Below are positions 6,410 through 8,771 of a DNA stretch of 8,771 nucleotides, piece by piece. How positions within the stretch are numbered: the stretch's first letter is position 1; each line of letters starts with the position of its first letter. The notes under the pieces are model-generated. The model made no database searches. It was not told the DNA's origin and saw only the letters and a program-made list of their open reading frames with translations. Location: positions 1-8,771 of the forward strand of contig JABDII010000112.1 of the NCBI GenBank assembly GCA_013003805.1. The letters run 5' to 3'. A program made the translations under genes and the position numbers. This DNA is from Gemmatimonadales bacterium (GTDB lineage Bacteria; Gemmatimonadota; Gemmatimonadetes; Gemmatimonadales; GWC2-71-9).

Positions 6410-7009
6410 CTACCCTTCCTCGGCCTCGTGGTCGCGGCTGACCGCGATGGCGTCGACGGCTTCCTCCAGCTCGGAATAGGCCGTCGGGTCCACCTCGCGA
6501 AATGGAATTTGCCGGTATGCGATTGTCCCGCCGGGAGCAACCACGAACAGGTTCCGGTTGTTGGTGCGGCCACTTCGGCTCAGGGCGCCGTACAGCCGGC
6601 CGACGTGACCCCCGGGGTCGCTCAGGAAGGTGAAGGGGAACCCTTCGTCCTTGGCCCAGGATGCTTGCGCCTCTGCCGGGTCGGCGCTGATCGAGAGCAG
6701 GACCACATCCTCGCCGTCGTTGAATAGTGTCGCGTACTGATCACGGTACGCTTTCATTTGGATAGTTCAGCCAGGGGTCCTGACCCGGTAGAAGAACGCG
6801 AGCACCACCGTCTTCCCGGCGAAGTCACTCAAGCGCACCGTATCCGGGAGCACGCCCTCACGGGTCGCCCCCACGAGGGCGAACTCCGGGGCGACGGTTC
6901 CGACCTCGAGCGGCTCCTGGGCACTCAACGCACCCGCCGCGAGCCCACACCCAAGCGCGGCCGCCAACAACCCAAGACTCAAACGCCTCACAAGACCCTC
7001 CATCGACAT
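6410..7009 (-). CDS. Selenocysteine-containing peroxiredoxin-like protein (TGA read through)
   Basis: Read through one in-frame TGA (6767-6769), the gene gives 199 residues with a complete AhpC/TSA-type thioredoxin fold. Residues 1-30 form a signal peptide (basic VRRLSLG, then a hydrophobic run to GALSA). VGTVAPEFAL (36-45) opens the fold, followed by LSDFAGKTVVLAFF (60-73). TPG (78-80) then leads to the TGA codon (residue 81) and TIQMKAYRDQY. In PrxQ/Bcp-type enzymes this is TPGCT.Q, where Cys is the peroxide-attacking residue; TGA replaces that codon exactly. After it come LLSISADPAE, FPFTFLSDPGGHVGRLYG and NLFVVAPGGTIAYR, all family-like. A SECIS-like hairpin follows the TGA. The mature part has no Cys, and the -7 Pro is Tyr74. 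The likely role is reducing peroxides outside the cytoplasm. The ATG at 7009 follows the dehydrogenase stop by 18 bases. Alternatives are a nonsense mutation or a base error; sel genes are not in the window. Confidence 0.85.
6732..6751 (-). promoter_or_regulatory. Candidate bacterial SECIS hairpin
   Basis: In the minus-strand transcript, a perfect 6-base-pair stem GCGTAC / GTACGC encloses the 8-base loop CGTGATCA. The loop starts after 21 bases following the UGA, and its second base is G. That fits my recollection of the bacterial SECIS model: an apical loop about 16-37 bases after UGA with a G among the first two loop bases. The stem encodes A-Y-R-D-Q-Y-A, which is itself roughly symmetrical, so part of the pairing may come from the peptide. 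An outer UGAA/UUCA pairing is possible but needs an uneven internal loop. Confidence 0.6.
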
Positions 7010-7027
7010 GTGTACGACCCTACCACC

Positions 7028-8257
7028 CTACCGCCTGTCTTCCCTCATCACCCGCCAGATCTTTCGATTTCGGTCCGCTGCAATGTAGAGCGATCCGTCG
7101 GGACCCATCGCGACACCGGATGGTCGAATACTGGTCCGCCCGCCGGCGCCGGTCGCGAACGTCGAATATTCACCGGTGGGTCTTCCATCCGCAAACGGAA
7201 TGTAGACCACACGGAACCCTTCCTGCGGCAACGGGGCCCGATTCCACGATCCGTGGAAGGCAAGGAACGCCCCGCCCTGGTATTCGGGACCCAGGGCGGA
7301 CATAGTGTTGAAGGCTAAGGCCATGGGCGCCCAATGGGCCGGGAAGCCGATGAGCGGATCCTTCATCGGGGCGCACCGACCCACTATGGCGCCGTTACCG
7401 CCATACTCAGGCGCCAGGACCTTGGTGTTCGTTTGAGGATCGTGGTAGCAGTAAGGCCAGCCGTAGTCGTCGCCTTGGGCGGCCACACCAAACTCTTCGG
7501 CAGGATTCTCCGCGTTCTGCTCCGCGGTGAATCCCCAGCTGCCGCTCAGTTGGTCGCGACCGTGCGAGGCGAAAAAGAGTTGGCCCGTTTCCGGATGAAC
7601 CGCCAACGCCATCGGGTTTCGTAGGCCGGTGGCCCAACGCGTCCCGTCCGCCGGTCGCTGATTCAGGATACTGGGATCGAACCGCCAGATGCCGGCCCGA
7701 TCCTCCAGCTCAGTGCAGGGGAAGCGCCCCGGCGACCGCGCGCTCCGATCCTGCGCCTGGCAGCTGTTGCTGCGTGATCCAAAGTCTACGAAGAGTGCTC
7801 CGTCCAAGCCGAACGCCATTGTCTTGGCACCATGCCCGCCGGTGGGCAGGCGTTTGACCACGGTTTCGGGTGGATCGGTGGGCACCAGGGCTCCGGGCTC
7901 GAGCCGGTAGCGCACGATTCGGTCGTTGGGCGCGAAGTAGAGGTAGCCGCCGTGAAGTGCCACGCCCGTTCCCGAGGCACGACCGATCGTGCGCGTCATG
8001 TCTGCTCGACCGTCGCCGTCGGTGTCGCGCAGGGCCAGGAGGCCGCCACCGCCCCGGCCTCGGACACCAGCATAGATGTCGCCGTTGTCTGCCACGACGA
8101 TATGCCTGACCGAGCCGAGCCGCTCGCCCACCAGGAGGGCACAGTAGCCGTCGGGCAGGATGAGGCCCCCGTTGTCCGGGTCGCACGCCGGGCGCGCTTG
8201 AGCCTGAAGAAAAACGTGAGGGATGATGATCAGGGCTGGGAGGACCAGACGTGACAT
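7028..8257 (-). CDS. Exported PQQ-dependent sugar dehydrogenase (sorbosone dehydrogenase-like)
   Basis: This is a beta-propeller quinoprotein of the glucose/sorbosone dehydrogenase family, 409 residues, expected to oxidise a sugar or aldehyde in the periplasm; the substrate cannot be told from sequence. Residues 1-20 form a signal peptide (MSRLVLPALIIIPHVFLQAQ). Propeller-type repeats are visible as RHIVVADNGDIYAGV (51-65), TMAFGLDGALFVDFG (146-160), ALAVHPETGQLFFA (217-230) and GVAMGPDGSLYIA (381-393). DTDGDGRAD (78-86) looks like a calcium-binding loop. GGHGAKTMAF (141-150) may supply the catalytic His (H142), and GLRNP (211-215) the Arg-Asn pair that contacts PQQ in soluble glucose dehydrogenases. 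Six Cys are present, but no CxxCH haem site. The start at 8257 has AGGAG six bases upstream; the frame stays open further upstream, but only antisense to ettA. It leads a two-gene unit with the peroxiredoxin. Confidence 0.88.
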   Translation of the reverse strand: MSRLVLPALIIIPHVFLQAQARPACDPDNGGLILPDGYCALLVGERLGSVRHIVVADNGDIYAGVRGRGGGGLLALRDTDGDGRADMTRTIGRASGTGVALHGGYLYFAPNDRIVRYRLEPGALVPTDPPETVVKRLPTGGHGAKTMAFGLDGALFVDFGSRSNSCQAQDRSARSPGRFPCTELEDRAGIWRFDPSILNQRPADGTRWATGLRNPMALAVHPETGQLFFASHGRDQLSGSWGFTAEQNAENPAEEFGVAAQGDDYGWPYCYHDPQTNTKVLAPEYGGNGAIVGRCAPMKDPLIGFPAHWAPMALAFNTMSALGPEYQGGAFLAFHGSWNRAPLPQEGFRVVYIPFADGRPTGEYSTFATGAGGRTSIRPSGVAMGPDGSLYIAADRNRKIWRVMREDRR

Positions 8258-8356
8258 GCTTTCTCCTACTGAGGAACGCGTAAGATAGAATAGTATCTGT
8301 TGAAGCTCCGCGAGGCACCCTGAATCGCTTTGCTTCCGCGTGGAGCACGGCGCCTC

Positions 8357-8362
8357 TATTTT
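8357..8362 (+). promoter_or_regulatory. Candidate -10 box for leaderless ettA
   Basis: TATTTT (8357-8362) ends seven bases before the ettA ATG, so a transcript would begin at or beside the start codon. There is no ribosome binding site in front of ettA. The -35 region at the right distance (TTCCGC, 8334-8339) is a poor match, so this rests on the -10 box and the missing binding site. The rest of the 8258-8369 gap also has to hold the promoter of the divergent dehydrogenase gene; I find no clear one. Confidence 0.3.
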
Positions 8363-8369
8363 CCCGCCC

Positions 8370-8771
8370 ATGACCAAACACCAGTACATCTTCACGATGG
8401 TCGACCTGCGGAAGGTCGTTCCGCCGAAGCGCGAGATCTTGAAGGGCATCAATCTGGCCTTCTTCCCCGGCGCCAAGATCGGCGTCCTCGGGGCCAACGG
8501 CGCCGGGAAGAGCTCCCTGCTTCGCATTATGGCCGGCGTCGATCCCGACTTCATCGGTGAGGCCCGGCCCGCACCCGACATTCGCATCGGCTTCCTGCCA
8601 CAGGAACCGGAACTCGATGCCACCAAGACCGTGCGTGAGAATGTGGAGCAGGCCGTAGCCTCGACCCGAGCGCTCCTCACCGAGTTCGAGGCGATCAGCG
8701 CCCGGTTCGCCGAGCCGATGTCGGATGACGAGATGACGGCCCTGCTGGAGCAGCAGGGCGAGCTCCAGACC
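8370..8771 (+). CDS. ettA: Energy-dependent translational throttle protein EttA, N-terminal part
   Basis: This is an ABC-F family ATPase that binds the ribosomal E site and gates entry into the elongation cycle according to the ATP/ADP state; it is cytoplasmic and has no membrane domain. The first 134 codons are present and the gene continues past the right edge. Near the N-terminus, YIFTM and KVVPPKREILKGINLAFFPG (15-34) are hallmarks of EttA within the ABC-F group. Walker A is GANGAGKS (41-48). EARPAPDIRIGFLPQEPEL (64-82) contains the Q-loop glutamine Q78. The segment from about 100 onward is the start of the inter-helical arm region. I chose ATG 8370 because the protein begins as other EttA do. 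It is divergent from the dehydrogenase gene, with a 112-base gap. Confidence 0.95.
   Translation, partial: MTKHQYIFTMVDLRKVVPPKREILKGINLAFFPGAKIGVLGANGAGKSSLLRIMAGVDPDFIGEARPAPDIRIGFLPQEPELDATKTVRENVEQAVASTRALLTEFEAISARFAEPMSDDEMTALLEQQGELQT

Noticed and set aside
6767..6769. Reading the TGA as a plain pseudogene stop
   Set aside because: It is the only disruption, sits exactly on the catalytic Cys codon and is followed by a SECIS-like hairpin. It stays as an alternative until sel genes are checked.
8258..8300. -10-like TATTCT and TATCTT boxes upstream of the dehydrogenase gene
   Set aside because: Several overlapping A/T hexamers are present, but none has a -35 box at 16-18 bases, so no single promoter can be chosen.
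8305..8356. Possible hairpins between the dehydrogenase and ettA starts (GCTCC/GGAGC and GAGGC/GCCTC)
   Set aside because: The pairings are short, compete with each other and are expected by chance in GC-rich DNA.
8258..8680. Upstream extension of the dehydrogenase frame, which would make a 550-residue protein
   Set aside because: The extra 141 residues lie antisense to the well-supported ettA coding region and show no recognisable domain. ATG 8257 has a good ribosome binding site and a signal peptide.

Overview
The window is compact, GC-rich bacterial DNA carrying nine genes, two of them cut by the window edges. No RNA gene, insertion sequence, CRISPR array or gene-free stretch over 300 bases is visible. 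The protein-level flavour (split three-subunit Pnt, this exported redoxin type, a sorbosone-dehydrogenase-like quinoprotein) recalls Gemmatimonadota or a neighbouring environmental phylum. That assignment is an impression from protein sequence and was not tested by a search.

Left block, minus strand (1-2947): a polycistronic unit reads pntAA, pntAB, pntB and then a short exported protein that runs off the left edge. The three pnt genes overlap by 4 bases each (ATGA junctions) and encode a proton-translocating NAD(P) transhydrogenase. A 122-base gap (2948-3069) separates it from the upstream minus-strand gene, a PflX-type (COG1313) radical SAM protein at 3070-4014. I see no convincing promoter in that gap, only an inverted repeat.

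Centre, plus strand (4131-6391): thrB and thrC overlap by 10 bases and form the last two steps of threonine synthesis from homoserine. The thrB start is preceded by a promoter-like sequence placed so that the transcript would begin at the ATG itself (leaderless).

Right block: an exported PQQ-type sugar dehydrogenase (7028-8257, minus) is followed 18 bases later by a peroxiredoxin-like gene (6410-7009, minus). Its frame is interrupted by one in-frame TGA exactly where the peroxidatic cysteine should be (T-P-G-[TGA]-T-I-Q). A hairpin with the geometry of a bacterial SECIS element follows the TGA. The best reading is one selenocysteine-containing, exported peroxiredoxin of 199 residues that a routine annotation would split into two fragments. 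This is the most interesting object in the window. At the right edge, divergent from the dehydrogenase, ettA (ABC-F translation factor) begins at 8370.

The genes cover redox and NADPH balance (Pnt, selenoperoxiredoxin, quinoprotein dehydrogenase), threonine synthesis and translation. Only the pnt, thr and dehydrogenase-peroxiredoxin groups look like operons.
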